A DNA stretch of 64,000 nt from Cupriavidus sp. U2. GTDB taxonomy: Bacteria > Pseudomonadota > Gammaproteobacteria > Burkholderiales > Burkholderiaceae. Positions 1 through 10,303 of this stretch are shown here, one piece after another. Numbering within the stretch: the stretch's first letter is position 1; each line of letters starts with the position of its first letter. Location: positions 603,424 to 667,423 of the forward strand of contig NZ_RCOG02000012.1 of NCBI RefSeq assembly GCF_009663685.2, given 5' to 3'. The notes under the pieces were generated by a model. The model had not been told where the DNA came from. It ran no database searches and was given only the letters and a program-made list of their open reading frames with translations. A program made the position numbers and the translations under genes.

Positions 1-217
1 GGCCGTGGTGTTCTCGCTGATCGGCGCGTTCTACTACCTGCGCATCGTGAAGCTGATGTACTTCGACACGCCGGCTGGCGAAGAGCCGCTGGAAGCGTCG
101 GTTGGCGTGCGCTCGGTCCTGAGCCTGAACGGCCTGGCCGTGATCCTGCTGGGCCTGTTCCCGGCTGCGCTGATGAACCTGTGCTACCAGGCCATCCGCG
201 CCACGCTGGCTTCGTAA
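1..217 (+). CDS. nuoN: NADH-quinone oxidoreductase subunit N, C-terminal end (partial)
   Basis: This is the last 71 codons of a membrane subunit of respiratory complex I, running off the left edge of the window. The visible protein has one hydrophobic helix ([20 protein letters not shown]) followed by a short polar loop with TPAGEEP and a final hydrophobic helix ending in a TAA stop. The [16 protein letters not shown] pattern is typical of the NuoN C-terminus. The downstream DUF2818 gene, a usual companion of nuoN in Burkholderiales, supports the call. NuoN belongs to the antiporter-like proton-pumping subunits of the inner-membrane arm. Confidence 0.88.
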   Translation, partial: AVVFSLIGAFYYLRIVKLMYFDTPAGEEPLEASVGVRSVLSLNGLAVILLGLFPAALMNLCYQAIRATLAS

Positions 218-234
218 CATAACAAGGTGACGAC

Positions 235-543
235 ATGAGTTCCTCGGCGGGCGGTTGGTTTGTCATTTTGCTGGCACTGGTCTGTGCCAACCTGCCGTTC
301 GTCAACCAGCGCCTGTTCGCGGCGGTGGGCCTGAAATGGGCCCGCAAGCCGCTGTGGCTGCGGGCCGTGGAGCTGTTCGTCTGGTATGTGGTGGCCGGTG
401 TTGCCGGCTTTGCGGTGGAGGCGGGCCTTGGCAACGCATTCCCGCAGGGCTGGCAGTTCTACGCCATCACGGCCTGCATGATGCTGGTGTTTGCCTTCCC
501 GGGCTTCACCTGGCAATACCTGGTCAAACATCGCACGGCCTGA
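235..543 (+). CDS. DUF2818 family membrane protein
   Basis: A 102-residue protein that is almost entirely membrane: a first helix around residues 6-32 (FVILLALVCANLPFVNQRL), a second around 45-60 and a third around 78-92. The conserved NLPFVNQRLF segment and the length match DUF2818, a family found next to complex I genes in beta-proteobacteria. It starts 17 bp after nuoN with an AAGGTGA ribosome-binding site and is probably the last gene of the nuo operon. An accessory role in complex I is suggested only by this context; no function is established. Confidence 0.85.
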   Translation: MSSSAGGWFVILLALVCANLPFVNQRLFAAVGLKWARKPLWLRAVELFVWYVVAGVAGFAVEAGLGNAFPQGWQFYAITACMMLVFAFPGFTWQYLVKHRTA

Positions 544-583
544 GGGCTTGCCTGCTCCGGTCCGTGCCATCTCCGGAGCGCGC

Positions 584-1228
584 ATGACCGACAAGACCCT
601 CCCCGTTTCCTCCCAGTCGTCCGAAGTCTCGGATGACCATCTCCGCGAGACGCCGGTCGCTTCGGCAACCATCCACCGCGGGAAATTCCTGACCCTCAAG
701 CAAGACATCGTGCGCCTGCCCGACGGCAAGCAGGCCGGGCGCGAGTACGTGCTGCATCCGGGCGCCGTCATGATGATCCCGCTGTTCGACGATGGCACCG
801 TGCTGATGGAGCGCCAATTCCGCTATCCGGTGGGCGAAGTCATGCTCGAATTCCCGGCCGGCAAGCTCGACCCGGAAGAGGGTGCGCTGGTGTGCAGCAA
901 GCGCGAACTGCTGGAAGAAACCGGCTACACGGCAGCGCGCTGGGACTACCTGACGCGCATCCACCCCGTCATTTCCTATTCGACCGAATTCATCGACCTG
1001 TTCCTGGCCCGTGATCTGACGGCTGGCGAGTCGAAGCTCGACGACGGTGAATTCCTTGAGACCTTCGTCACACCTGTCGGACAGATCATTGACTGGGTGC
1101 GGCAAGGCCGCATTACCGACGTGAAGACGATCATCGGCGCGTTCTGGCTCGAGAAAATTGTCTCGGGCACCTGGCAACCCGGCGAACAGGCCGAACCGCC
1201 GTTCCCGACCGCACGGGCGGCCGGCTAG
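584..1228 (+). CDS. Nudix hydrolase, ADP-ribose pyrophosphatase type
   Basis: A 214-residue cytosolic hydrolase that cleaves nucleoside diphosphates linked to another moiety, most likely ADP-ribose or ADP-sugars. The Nudix box is complete at residues 93-115, starting GKLDPEEG and ending RELLEETGY, with the RE and EE residues that bind magnesium. The preceding ERQFRYP segment is typical of the ADP-ribose pyrophosphatase branch. The frame is open further upstream, but the ATG at 584 follows a good GGAG ribosome-binding site and gives the normal family length. It lies 40 bp after the DUF2818 gene and may be co-transcribed with it. The exact substrate cannot be read from the sequence. Confidence 0.9.
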   Translation: MTDKTLPVSSQSSEVSDDHLRETPVASATIHRGKFLTLKQDIVRLPDGKQAGREYVLHPGAVMMIPLFDDGTVLMERQFRYPVGEVMLEFPAGKLDPEEGALVCSKRELLEETGYTAARWDYLTRIHPVISYSTEFIDLFLARDLTAGESKLDDGEFLETFVTPVGQIIDWVRQGRITDVKTIIGAFWLEKIVSGTWQPGEQAEPPFPTARAAG

Positions 1229-1434
1229 AACGTCGCTTTGCTGCTAAGCTTGGCGAGGCGCGAATCACGGGTTTTCCCTTGATTTTTCAGGGCCCGGCGC
1301 CCAAATAGGCTGCCATCGGCGGGATTGTGTTTCCTACGCATCCTGCCAGGCAAAAACGGCTGCAAAAAAATTAGCACGACCGTTCACAAAATTTCGATTC
1401 ACGGCTAACATTGCCCCGACGGGCTGGAAAGATC

Positions 1435-1902
1435 ATGAAGGTGCTCGACCTGTGCTGTGCGCATGACCATCGTTTCGAGGGCTGGTTTGCCTCGGAGGAA
1501 GATGCGCAATCGCAGATTTCACGCGACCTCGTCCAATGCCCGGTCTGTGGCGACCATGCGGTCAGCCGCCTGCCCAGCGCGCCGCGCCTGAATCTGTCGG
1601 GTGCCACCGCGAAGCCGGCGCCGACGCAGGGCCGCGATGGCGAACCAGGCAAGGCCGAGGCCCGGCAGATGATGCAGGCGCTGCAGGCCCACTACCTGAA
1701 GGCCGTGCGGCAGGTGCTGGCGCAGACCGAGGACGTGGGAGACCGCTTCGTGGAGGAAGCGCGGCGCATGCATTACGAGGAGGCGCCCGAACGCGGCATT
1801 CGCGGTTCGGCCACCGCCGAGGAAGTGCAGGCGCTGGCTGAAGAGGGCATCGACACCTTTCCGCTCATCGTGCCGGACGCATTGAAGCAGACGGCCCACT
1901 GA
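1435..1902 (+). CDS. DUF1178 family protein
   Basis: A 155-residue protein opening with MKVLDLCCAHDHRFEGWF, the hallmark of DUF1178. A CPVCG zinc-ribbon-like pair at Cys35/Cys38 and a Cys-Cys at residues 7-8 suggest a small metal site. The rest is helical and acidic, including a GxRGxATxEEVQALAEEGI segment near the C-terminus. The ATG at 1435 follows a GGAAAG ribosome-binding site. The family occurs widely in proteobacteria and has no known function. The 200 bp in front contain no gene, so it probably has its own promoter. Confidence 0.85.
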   Translation: MKVLDLCCAHDHRFEGWFASEEDAQSQISRDLVQCPVCGDHAVSRLPSAPRLNLSGATAKPAPTQGRDGEPGKAEARQMMQALQAHYLKAVRQVLAQTEDVGDRFVEEARRMHYEEAPERGIRGSATAEEVQALAEEGIDTFPLIVPDALKQTAH

Positions 1903-1992
1903 ACAAGCATCCTGTGCCCGGTTTTACCAGCGCAGCGATGCGCAGGTAAAACAATCGGCCGGCGCCCGCCGGCACCACCTATGGAGACGGGC

Positions 1993-3195
<1,203 letters not shown>

Positions 3196-3208
3196 GGAGA
3201 CACGCGAC

Positions 3209-4327
3209 ATGAACTTCAATCTCAGCGACGAACAGAAGCAGCTGGCCGACGCGATTCGCCGTTTTGTCGAGAAGAGCTACGACTTCGAATCGCGCAAGAA
3301 GAACATCAAGACCGAGGCAGGCTACGGCGAGCAGGCCTGGGGCGCCCTGGTGGAGCTGGGCCTGACCGCGCTGCCGGTGCCGGAAGCGCAGGGCGGTTTC
3401 TCGGGTACGGCCGTCGACATGATGGTGGTGCAGGAGCAGCTGGGCCGTGGCCTGATCGTGGAGCCGTACTTCGCCACCGTGGTGGCCGCGCACGCACTGA
3501 AGCTGGCCGGCGGCCAGGAAGCGGTACTGGAGCAGGTGGCCGGCGGCGAGGTGAAGCTGGCCACGGCGTTCAACGAGCCCCAGGCGCGCTACGAACTGAA
3601 CAACGTGACGGTGACGGCCAAGGGCGGCAAGCTCAACGGTCGCAAGGTGGTGGCGATCCACGGTGCGCAGGCTGACAAGCTGGTGGTGTCGGCCCGTACC
3701 GGCGGTGCCCAGTCCGATCGTGACGGCATCTCCCTGTTCCTGGTCGATACGAACGGGGCTGGCGTCAGCGTCAAGGACTACCGCACAATCGACAACCTGC
3801 GCGCGGCCGACGTGACGTTTGCCGATGCGCCGGCCACGCTGCTCGGTGCCGAAGGCAAGGGCTTTGACGTGCTGGAGGCGACGGCCGACTACGCCGCCGT
3901 GCTGCTGTGCGCCGAGGCCGTTGGCGTGATGGACACGCTGAACGCCGCCACGCTCGAATACGCCAAGACGCGCCAGCAGTTCGGCGTGCCGATCGCGCGC
4001 TTCCAGGCGCTGCAGCACCGCATGGTGGAAATGTTCATCCATGCCGAGCAGTCGCGTTCGATCACGCTGCTGGCTGCCGCCCGCTTCGAGGAATCGTCGC
4101 CGGAAGAACGCCGCCGCTACGTGTCGGCTGCCAAGGCACGGGTGGGCCAGGCGGCGCGCTCGGTCGGTCAGGAAGCCGTGCAGATCCACGGCGGCATGGG
4201 CGTGACCGACGAACTGCCGGCCGCGCACATGTTCAAGCGGCTGACCATGATCAACACGACGTTTGGCGACGTGGACCATCACCTGGGCCGCTTCGCAAGC
4301 CAGCCGGGCTTCCAGGAAGCCGCCTGA
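3209..4327 (+). CDS. Acyl-CoA dehydrogenase, smaller partner
   Basis: A 372-residue acyl-CoA dehydrogenase family protein. It starts MNFNLSDEQKQLADAIRRFV, has the middle domain around residues 110-210 and the C-terminal helices with EAVQIHGGMGVTDELPAAHM near 325-345. It lacks the usual Y-[EG]-G-[TS]-x-E/Q-I motif at the end and has MINTTFGDVDHH instead. This divergence is common in the second subunit of heteromeric dehydrogenases, so it may be partly structural. Its ribosome-binding site (GAGGAGA) lies just behind the stop codon of the larger dehydrogenase, which indicates coupled expression. Confidence 0.88.
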   Translation: MNFNLSDEQKQLADAIRRFVEKSYDFESRKKNIKTEAGYGEQAWGALVELGLTALPVPEAQGGFSGTAVDMMVVQEQLGRGLIVEPYFATVVAAHALKLAGGQEAVLEQVAGGEVKLATAFNEPQARYELNNVTVTAKGGKLNGRKVVAIHGAQADKLVVSARTGGAQSDRDGISLFLVDTNGAGVSVKDYRTIDNLRAADVTFADAPATLLGAEGKGFDVLEATADYAAVLLCAEAVGVMDTLNAATLEYAKTRQQFGVPIARFQALQHRMVEMFIHAEQSRSITLLAAARFEESSPEERRRYVSAAKARVGQAARSVGQEAVQIHGGMGVTDELPAAHMFKRLTMINTTFGDVDHHLGRFASQPGFQEAA

Positions 4328-4391
4328 CCGTAGTGTTTGACCTGAACCGCGCCGGCGACCCCGAGCGCGGTTTTTTGCTTTGGAGCCCACG

Positions 4392-4844
4392 ATGTCCAAC
4401 AAGATGTACTTCGAAGACTATGTCGTCGGCAGCGAGATTCCGCTTGGCAGCTACCACGTTACCGAGGAGGAGATCCTCACGTTTGCGCGCCAGTACGATC
4501 CCCAGCCGTTCCACATCGACAAGGCCGCGGCGGAAAGCAGCATTTACGGTGGCCTGATTTCAAGCGGCTGGATGACCTGCGGCATCATGATGCGGCTGCT
4601 GGTACAGTCGATGGGCGACCGCTCCACCAGCATGGGTTCGCCCGGCGTGGACGAGGTGCGCTGGATCAAGCCGGTCTATGCTGGCGACACGCTGACCGCC
4701 GTGCTGAAGATCCTGGAGAAGCGCCCGTCCAGCACGAAGCCCGACCGCGGCGTGGTGATGACGCAGTGGGTTGGCACCAACCAGAAGGGCGAGGTGGTGT
4801 GTACGGTCAAGGGCATGGGCATGTACAAGCGCCGCCCGGCCTGA
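4392..4844 (+). CDS. MaoC-like dehydratase (hot-dog fold)
   Basis: A 150-residue single hot-dog protein of the MaoC / R-specific enoyl-CoA hydratase group, which adds water to trans-2-enoyl-CoA. The segment FARQYDPQPFHIDKAAAES around residues 30-50 carries the Asp and His of the hydratase active site, followed by GGLISSGWMTCGIMMRL. The ATG at 4392 has GGAG in front; the shorter start is chosen over an in-frame TTG 12 bp earlier. It follows the acyl-CoA dehydrogenase pair by 64 bp and is likely part of the same pathway. Confidence 0.87.
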   Translation: MSNKMYFEDYVVGSEIPLGSYHVTEEEILTFARQYDPQPFHIDKAAAESSIYGGLISSGWMTCGIMMRLLVQSMGDRSTSMGSPGVDEVRWIKPVYAGDTLTAVLKILEKRPSSTKPDRGVVMTQWVGTNQKGEVVCTVKGMGMYKRRPA

Positions 4845-4887
4845 GGCCGGTGCGAGCGCGGCAGGAAGCCATTCAGCCGGGCAACGA

Positions 4888-4959
4888 GACGACAAGACGA
4901 CAAGACGACAAGACGACAAGACGACAAGACGACAAGACGACAAGACGACAAGACGACGA
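4888..4959 (+). repeat. 8-bp tandem repeat, GACGACAA x 8 plus one imperfect copy
   Basis: Eight perfect copies of the octamer GACGACAA run from 4888 to 4951, and a ninth degenerate copy (GACGACGA) follows. The array fills the 135-bp spacer between the two MaoC genes and ends about 10 bp before the ribosome-binding site of the second one. A simple tandem array like this can gain or lose copies by slipped-strand mispairing. Because it is outside coding sequence, copy changes would alter spacing or mRNA structure, not a reading frame. Confidence 0.95.
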
Positions 4960-4979
4960 GACAATAGGAGACAAGTCAT

Positions 4980-5453
4980 ATGCGCACCATTGCATCGCTG
5001 GAAGAGCTGGAGTCCCTCCAGGGCCAGGAAGTGGCCGTCAGCGACTGGTCCGAAATCACGCAGCAGCAGGTAAACCTGTTTGCCGAGGCGACGGGCGATC
5101 ATCAGTGGATCCACGTCGATGTCGAGCGCGCCAAGCGGGAGTCGCCATTCGGCGCCCCGGTGGCGCATGGTTTCCTGACGTTGTCGCTGCTGCCGCAGTT
5201 CATGCAGAACGCCATCCACATGGAAGGCGTCAAGATGGGCGTCAACTACGGGCTGAACCGGGTGAGGTTCACCTCGCCGGTGCCGGTCGGCAGCAAGCTG
5301 CGCGCGCGCGTGAAGCTGCTCAAGGTCGAGCGGCTCGATCCGTTGCCAAACGGCCTGCTCGGCGCTCAGTCGACCTGGGAAGTCACCATCGAACGCGAGG
5401 GCAGCGATCGCCCCGTCTGCGTGGCGGAATCGATCAGCCGGCGCTACTCCTAG
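4980..5453 (+). CDS. MaoC family dehydratase
   Basis: A 157-residue hot-dog protein with the R-hydratase signature: FAEATGDHQWIHVD at about residues 35-48 carries the catalytic Asp and His, then SPFGAPVAHGFLTLSLLP. It is clearly a paralogue of the preceding MaoC gene but more typical of PhaJ-like enoyl-CoA hydratases. The start at 4980 has an excellent AGGAGA site. A strong terminator 22 bp downstream closes the acyl-CoA gene group. The substrate is unknown. Confidence 0.9.
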   Translation: MRTIASLEELESLQGQEVAVSDWSEITQQQVNLFAEATGDHQWIHVDVERAKRESPFGAPVAHGFLTLSLLPQFMQNAIHMEGVKMGVNYGLNRVRFTSPVPVGSKLRARVKLLKVERLDPLPNGLLGAQSTWEVTIEREGSDRPVCVAESISRRYS

Positions 5454-5475
5454 CCGTTGCAGGGTGCAGCGGAGC

Positions 5476-5507
5476 GGGGCCGCTAGAACGCGGCCCCTTT
5501 CTTTTGT
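5476..5507 (+). terminator. Intrinsic terminator after the MaoC genes
   Basis: A perfect 8-bp stem GGGGCCGC / GCGGCCCC at 5476-5483 and 5490-5497 with a 6-nt loop TAGAAC, followed by TTTCTTTT. It lies 22 bp beyond the stop codon of the second MaoC gene. Confidence 0.85.
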
Positions 5508-6043
5508 CCAGAAGAATCGCATGACAAATACGTTCACAACGTGATCTGTTTCCTTTGCGCGACATCAAGAACATTGTCCGGTTAAAAGAACAGTGTTTCC
5601 GTTGTGTTTGGGTTTACCCGCAATGTTGCGTTGCGGTACATTCGCGCCCAACGATGTTTTAAGTAATGCGATATCCGCTCGGAGACCGTGCTCGCTGCGC
5701 TGGCGGGTCGGTCAAAAGCAGGCGGAAATCGCGTGAGCATCGTGACACAACGCTTGTCCCGGTGGCTGCTCCGAACCGGGAACGATCGCAGTTCAGGCAG
5801 TCGGTTACCTCAGCGCACGCTTCCGCCCCCGGCGTTTCGCGCACGCAGTCGTCAGTTGCTGTCCAGCCGCGCTCACGGCGTTGCCCGGCCGCATGGTCCG
5901 CCGGTGCTTGCTCGCCCCATCAACGCTTGCGCCAGCTTTGGACACGTCCCCGGTTTTTCCCAGCCCAGCCAGCCCGTTGCCTCGTGCAGCAGGCGGCAGT
6001 GCCTCGCTTGTGCACAGGCGTGGCGCAACCAGACCGTCGTGAC
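5508..6043 (+). promoter_or_regulatory. Long non-coding region in front of cyoA
   Basis: These 536 bp separate the terminator from the cyoA start and hold no convincing gene. The first half is clearly less GC-rich than its neighbours, as expected of a promoter region. One plausible vegetative promoter is TTTACC at 5613-5618 and TACATT at 5637-5642 with an 18-bp spacer, which would give a 5' leader of about 390 nt. A partly symmetric ACGTTCACAACGT lies near 5528. The cyoA frame stays open upstream to 5666, but the added residues are low-complexity and unlike the family. No known riboswitch or oxygen-responsive box was recognised. Confidence 0.4.
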
Positions 6044-7012
6044 ATGAACACATCAACAATGCCGCGCCTGATGCGGTACCTGCCTTGCCTTGGCCTGCTC
6101 CTGCTGGCCGGCTGCGACTACGCGCTGATGAACCCGAAGGGGCAAGTCGGCGTCGACATCAAGGGCATCATCCTGATCGCCACCTGGCTGATGCTGCTGG
6201 TCGTGGTGCCGGTGATCATCCTGACGATCGTGTTCGCGTGGAAGTACCGCGCCAGCAACACGTCGGCCACCTACGATCCGGACTGGTCGCACTCGACCAA
6301 GATCGAAGTCGTGGTCTGGCTGATTCCCTGCCTGATCATCATCGCGCTGGGCATCATCACCTGGAAGTCGTCGCACGATCTCGATCCCTACAAGCCGCTG
6401 GAGTCGAACGTCAAGCCGGTGCAGGTCGAAGCCGTGGCGATGAACTGGAAATGGCTGTTCATCTATCCGGAACTGAAGATCGCGACGGTCAACCAGCTGG
6501 CGCTGCCGGTGAACACGCCGGTGAACTTCAAGATCACGTCGGATTCGATCATGAATTCGTTCTTCATCCCCCAGCTGGGCAGCCAGGTGTACGCCATGGC
6601 CGGGATGGAGACCAAGCTGCACCTCATCGCCAATGAAGCCGGCACGTACGACGGCATGTCCGCCAACTACAGTGGCGGCGGCTTCTCGGGCATGAAGTTC
6701 AAGACCATCGCCATGTCGAATTTCGACTTCGACAAGTGGGTGGAACAGGTGCGCGCGTCCAGCAAGCAGCTCGGCGCCGAGGACTACAAAGTCCTGGCCA
6801 AGCCGAGCGAAGCAGATCCGGTGACGTACTTCGGCAAGATCGAAGACGGCCTGTTTACCGGCATCCTGCATCAATACATGGGGCACGACGGCCGTGCCAT
6901 GGCCCGCGAAGGTTTCGATGGCGGTCCGGTCTGCACGTCGCGTAACACGCTTGGCGAAGAGCGTGTATCCATGACCACGCCGGCCAAGCCGGCCGTGGGC
7001 GCGCAAATCTAG
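6044..7012 (+). CDS. cyoA: Cytochrome bo3 ubiquinol oxidase subunit II
   Basis: A 322-residue inner-membrane subunit of the proton-pumping quinol oxidase. A lipoprotein signal ends in LLLAGC with the lipidated cysteine at about residue 24. Two membrane helices follow (about 45-65 and 85-105), then a periplasmic cupredoxin domain with [16 protein letters not shown]. The copper A ligands of cytochrome c oxidases are absent, as expected for a quinol oxidase. ATG at 6044 is chosen because it gives the normal length and signal; ATGs at 6059 or 6071 would also retain the lipobox. First gene of cyoABCD, with cyoB starting 5 bp downstream. Confidence 0.94.
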   Translation: MNTSTMPRLMRYLPCLGLLLLAGCDYALMNPKGQVGVDIKGIILIATWLMLLVVVPVIILTIVFAWKYRASNTSATYDPDWSHSTKIEVVVWLIPCLIIIALGIITWKSSHDLDPYKPLESNVKPVQVEAVAMNWKWLFIYPELKIATVNQLALPVNTPVNFKITSDSIMNSFFIPQLGSQVYAMAGMETKLHLIANEAGTYDGMSANYSGGGFSGMKFKTIAMSNFDFDKWVEQVRASSKQLGAEDYKVLAKPSEADPVTYFGKIEDGLFTGILHQYMGHDGRAMAREGFDGGPVCTSRNTLGEERVSMTTPAKPAVGAQI

Positions 7013-7017
7013 GAGCA

Positions 7018-8994
7018 ATGATGTTTGGCAAATTGAGTTTGTCGGCGATTCCGTTTCATGAGCCGATCATCATGATCACGCTGAGCTGCGTGGCCCTTGG
7101 CGGGCTGGGGCTGCTCGGCGCGATCACGTATTTCAAGAAGTGGAATTACCTGTGGGTCGAATGGATCACTTCGGTCGACCACAAGCGCATCGGCGTGATG
7201 TACTCGCTGGTGGCGCTGATCATGCTGCTGCGCGGCTTTGCCGACGCCATCATGATGCGTACCCAGCTGGCGGTTGCCACCAACGGCGCCACCGGCTTCC
7301 TGCCGCCCGAGCACTATGACCAGGTGTTCACGGCCCACGGCGTGATCATGATCTTCTTCGTGGCCATGCCGCTGATGACGGGCCTGATGAACCTCGTGGT
7401 GCCGCTGCAGATCGGCGCGCGCGACGTGGCATTCCCGTTCCTGAACACGCTGAGCTTCTGGCTGTTCGTGGCCGGCGCGCTGCTGGTCAATATCTCGCTG
7501 GGGGTTGGCGAATTCGCGCGTACGGGCTGGCTGGCCTATCCGCCGCTGTCGGGCCTGGACTACAGCCCGGGCGTGGGGGTGGACTACTACCTCTGGTCCT
7601 TGCAGATTTCAGGGTTGGGCACGCTGCTGACCGGCGTGAACTTCCTGGTGACGATCCTGAAGATGCGCGCCCCGGGCATGACCCTGATGCGCATGCCGGT
7701 GTTCACGTGGACGGTCTTCTGCACCAACGTGCTGATCGTGGCCGCCTTCCCGGTGCTGACGGTGTCGCTGGCCCTGCTGGGTCTGGACCGTTACTTCGAC
7801 ATGCACTTCTTCACGAACGACGGTGGCGGCAACGCCATGATGTACGTGAACCTGATCTGGATCTGGGGCCACCCCGAGGTCTACATCCTGGTGCTGCCGG
7901 CATTCGGTATCTTCTCGGAAATCATCGCCACGTTCTCGGGCAAGAAGCTGTTCGGCTACAAGTCGATGGTTTATGCAACGAGCGCGATCATGGTGCTGTC
8001 GTTCATCGTGTGGCTGCACCACTTCTTCACGATGGGCTCGGGCGCCAACGTGAACGCGTTCTTCGGCATCACGACGATGATCATCTCGATCCCGACGGGC
8101 GTGAAGATCTTCAACTGGCTGTTCACGATGTACCGTGGCCGCGTGCAGTTCACGTCGCCGGTGCTGTGGACGCTGGGCTTCATGATCACGTTCGTGATCG
8201 GCGGCATGACCGGCGTGCTGATGGCCGTGCCGGCAGCCGACTTCGTGCTGCATAACAGCCTGTTCCTGATTGCCCACTTCCACAACGTGATCATCGGCGG
8301 CGTGCTGTTCGGCTACCTGGCCGGCATCACCTACTGGTGGCCGAAGGCGTTCGGCTTCAAGCTGAACGAGCGGCTGGGCAAGTGCGCCTTCTGGTGCTGG
8401 ATCGTCGGTTTCTACTTCGCGTTCATGCCGCTGTACGTGCTGGGCCTGATGGGCATGACCCGTCGTCTGAACCACACGAACAACCCGGAATGGACGCCGT
8501 GGCTGCATCTGGCCGTGGTGGGCGTGGTGTTCGTGGCGCTGGGCATCTTCTTCCAGGTGCTGCAGATCGTCGTGTCGATCCGCGACCGCAAGAAGCTGGC
8601 CGACGTGACGGGCGACCCGTGGGGTGGCCGTACGCTGGAATGGGCAACGTCGTCGCCGCCGCCGTTCTACAACTTCGCGCACACCCCGGTGGTGCGTGAC
8701 CTGGACGCGTTCGCCGACATGAAAGCCCGTGGCGAGAAGCTGCCGACCAGCGGCTTCGAGCAGATCCACATGCCGAAGAACACGGCTGCCGGCTTCTACA
8801 TGGGTGCCTGGAGCCTGGCGCTGGGCTTCGCGCTGATCTGGCACATCTGGTGGCTTGCCGCCGTTGGCCTGGTCGGCATGGTGGTGGCGTTCATCCGTCG
8901 CGCCAACGATGACCACATCGACTACTACGTGCCGGCCGCCGAGGTCGAGCAGATCGAAACCCGCTACCAGCAGCGTGTGGCTGCACAGGGCTGA
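7018..8994 (+). CDS. cyoB: Cytochrome bo3 ubiquinol oxidase subunit I
   Basis: A 658-residue haem-copper oxidase core subunit with about 15 membrane helices. It carries the haem and copper ligands: [26 protein letters not shown] (with the His-Tyr cross-link pair and the Glu of the D channel), [10 protein letters not shown] and [11 protein letters not shown]. The quinol-site segment [14 protein letters not shown] near residue 70 contains the Arg and Asp known from CyoB. It reduces oxygen to water with ubiquinol electrons and pumps protons. An AGGAG site sits in the 5-bp gap after cyoA; starts at 7018 and 7021 cannot be separated. Confidence 0.97.
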   Translation: MMFGKLSLSAIPFHEPIIMITLSCVALGGLGLLGAITYFKKWNYLWVEWITSVDHKRIGVMYSLVALIMLLRGFADAIMMRTQLAVATNGATGFLPPEHYDQVFTAHGVIMIFFVAMPLMTGLMNLVVPLQIGARDVAFPFLNTLSFWLFVAGALLVNISLGVGEFARTGWLAYPPLSGLDYSPGVGVDYYLWSLQISGLGTLLTGVNFLVTILKMRAPGMTLMRMPVFTWTVFCTNVLIVAAFPVLTVSLALLGLDRYFDMHFFTNDGGGNAMMYVNLIWIWGHPEVYILVLPAFGIFSEIIATFSGKKLFGYKSMVYATSAIMVLSFIVWLHHFFTMGSGANVNAFFGITTMIISIPTGVKIFNWLFTMYRGRVQFTSPVLWTLGFMITFVIGGMTGVLMAVPAADFVLHNSLFLIAHFHNVIIGGVLFGYLAGITYWWPKAFGFKLNERLGKCAFWCWIVGFYFAFMPLYVLGLMGMTRRLNHTNNPEWTPWLHLAVVGVVFVALGIFFQVLQIVVSIRDRKKLADVTGDPWGGRTLEWATSSPPPFYNFAHTPVVRDLDAFADMKARGEKLPTSGFEQIHMPKNTAAGFYMGAWSLALGFALIWHIWWLAAVGLVGMVVAFIRRANDDHIDYYVPAAEVEQIETRYQQRVAAQG

Positions 8995-8999
8995 TAACG

Positions 9000-9644
9000 A
9001 TGTCGACAGAAGTTCTTGACCGCTTTGGGGCGCAAGCCCCCGCGCATGCGCACTCGCACGACGAGTCGCACGACCACGCCCATCACGACACCAGCGAGAA
9101 CACCATCTTCGGTTTCTGGCTGTACCTGATGAGCGACTGCATCCTGTTCGCGTGCCTGTTCGCCGCGTTCGCCGTCCTGCGCGGCGAAGTGGCGGGTGGC
9201 CCGTCGGGCAAGGAGCTGTTCGAGCTCAACTACGTGCTCGTGGAAACGGCAATCCTGCTGTTCTCGTCGATCACCTACGGCTTTGCCATGGTGTCGATGC
9301 AGAACCAGCAGCGCGGCCGCGTGATGTTCTGGCTGGCCGTGACGTTCCTGCTGGGCGCAGGCTTCATGGCGATGGAAATCAACGAGTTCGCGCACCTGAT
9401 CCATGAAGGTGCCGGCCCGAGCCGCAGCGCCTTCCTGTCGTCGTTCTTCACGCTCGTGGGCACCCACGGCCTGCACGTGGCAAGCGGCATGCTGTGGATG
9501 CTCGTGCTGATGTACCAGCTGTCGAAGAAGGGCCTGACCCCGGCCGTGGCCAAGCGCCTGAACTGCCTCAGCCTGTTCTGGCACTTCCTGGACGTGGTCT
9601 GGATCGGTGTGTTCACCGTGGTCTACCTGATGGGAGCAATGTAA
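9000..9644 (+). CDS. cyoC: Cytochrome bo3 ubiquinol oxidase subunit III
   Basis: A 214-residue subunit with five membrane helices, starting after a His-rich polar N-terminus ([15 protein letters not shown], residues 14-28) and the typical [21 protein letters not shown]. The motif [15 protein letters not shown] near residue 160 is characteristic of subunit III. It stabilises the oxidase core. It begins 5 bp after cyoB and ends one base before cyoD, so the four genes are tightly coupled. Confidence 0.95.
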   Translation: MSTEVLDRFGAQAPAHAHSHDESHDHAHHDTSENTIFGFWLYLMSDCILFACLFAAFAVLRGEVAGGPSGKELFELNYVLVETAILLFSSITYGFAMVSMQNQQRGRVMFWLAVTFLLGAGFMAMEINEFAHLIHEGAGPSRSAFLSSFFTLVGTHGLHVASGMLWMLVLMYQLSKKGLTPAVAKRLNCLSLFWHFLDVVWIGVFTVVYLMGAM

Positions 9645-9995
9645 ATGGCACAGCAACACGCAAGCGCCGCCCATGGCGCGTCGCATGGCCACAGCAGCGT
9701 CAAGTCGTATGTGATCGGCTTCGTGCTGGCGGTGATCCTGACCGTGATCCCGTTCAAGATCGTGATGGACGGCTCGATCGACCGCGCCACCACGCTCTGG
9801 ATCATCCTGGGCATGGCCGTGGTGCAGATCATCGTGCACCTGAAGTACTTCCTGCACCTGGACGGCTCGGATGGCCAGAAGTGGAACGTGATGGCACTGC
9901 TGTTCACGGTCCTGATCCTCTTCATCGTGCTGGCCGGCTCGCTCTGGATCATGCACAACATGAACGCCAACATGATGCCGTGGATGAGCAAGTGA
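9645..9995 (+). CDS. cyoD: Cytochrome bo3 ubiquinol oxidase subunit IV
   Basis: A 116-residue small subunit with three membrane helices (about 17-37, 44-65 and 79-100) and the family segment HLKYFLHLDGS between helices two and three. The N-terminus is His/Ala-rich. Its ATG directly follows the cyoC stop codon, and its ribosome-binding site GGGAG lies inside cyoC. No cyoE (haem O synthase) follows; a terminator comes instead, so cyoE must be elsewhere. Confidence 0.93.
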   Translation: MAQQHASAAHGASHGHSSVKSYVIGFVLAVILTVIPFKIVMDGSIDRATTLWIILGMAVVQIIVHLKYFLHLDGSDGQKWNVMALLFTVLILFIVLAGSLWIMHNMNANMMPWMSK

Positions 9996-10019
9996 CCGTC
10001 GTCACCGGTATCTGAAGAA

Positions 10020-10046
10020 ACGGGGCCCCTGCGGCCCCGTTTTTTA
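10020..10046 (+). terminator. Intrinsic terminator of cyoABCD
   Basis: The stem ACGGGGCC / GGCCCCGT at 10020-10027 and 10033-10040 with a 5-nt loop is followed by a run of T. It lies 24 bp after the cyoD stop. Confidence 0.92.
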
Positions 10047-10070
10047 TTGCATTTTTCCCTGACCGCTTCA

Positions 10071-10101
10071 GGCCGCAGCGGGAGAGGGAGGGGCTGCGGC
10101 C
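10071..10101. repeat. Isolated GC-rich hairpin
   Basis: A perfect 9-bp inverted repeat, GGCCGCAGC / GCTGCGGCC, encloses a GGGAGAGGGAGG loop that resembles the core of the dispersed palindromes seen elsewhere in the window. It lies between the cyo terminator and the urtA control region. There is no T run. It may be a decayed copy of that repeat family or a secondary cyo transcript end. Confidence 0.5.
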
Positions 10102-10170
10102 CCCGTCCGAAATCTTGCCGCTGGTGCGCCACGCACCGATCCCTTCCAGCCATGCACCGCATCGGGCCGA

Positions 10171-10187
10171 TGCACGACGCCGGTGCA
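10171..10187 (+). promoter_or_regulatory. NtrC-like binding site 1 (distal)
   Basis: TGCACGACGCCGGTGCA matches the 17-bp NtrC consensus TGCACCANNNTGGTGCA at all but two of the defined positions. Its centre lies about 151 bp upstream of the predicted sigma-54 start and 46 bp from the second site. This resembles the paired enhancer sites of glnA. Confidence 0.65.
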
Positions 10188-10216
10188 TGCGTCCGTTCCT
10201 GCCCCTTCGCAACCCC

Positions 10217-10233
10217 GGCACCTTACTGGTGCG
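10217..10233 (+). promoter_or_regulatory. NtrC-like binding site 2 (proximal)
   Basis: GGCACCTTACTGGTGCG contains a GCACC / GGTGC dyad with the 5-bp spacing of NtrC sites and centres about 105 bp upstream of the predicted transcription start. Together with site 1 it would form an enhancer for the urea-uptake promoter under nitrogen limitation. Confidence 0.7.
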
Positions 10234-10303
10234 CCCCCGCTCCGTCCCATCCGATTTGTCTTGCCGCCGTTGCCTGGCAACGGTTTGCGGTCGTTGGCGC
10301 GCT

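Noticed and set aside
4888..4959. CRISPR array or coding repeat in the MaoC spacer
   Set aside because: The units are contiguous 8-mers without spacers. Eight is not a multiple of three, and no gene frame crosses the array with known similarity.
5666..6043. A 126-codon N-terminal extension of cyoA
   Set aside because: The added residues do not resemble any CyoA, and the lipoprotein signal would become internal. The region is best read as promoter and leader.
10274..10290. Second sigma-54-like element TGGCAACGGTTTGC
   Set aside because: The distance between the GG and GC doublets is one base short of the required spacing, whereas the element at 10304-10319 fits exactly.
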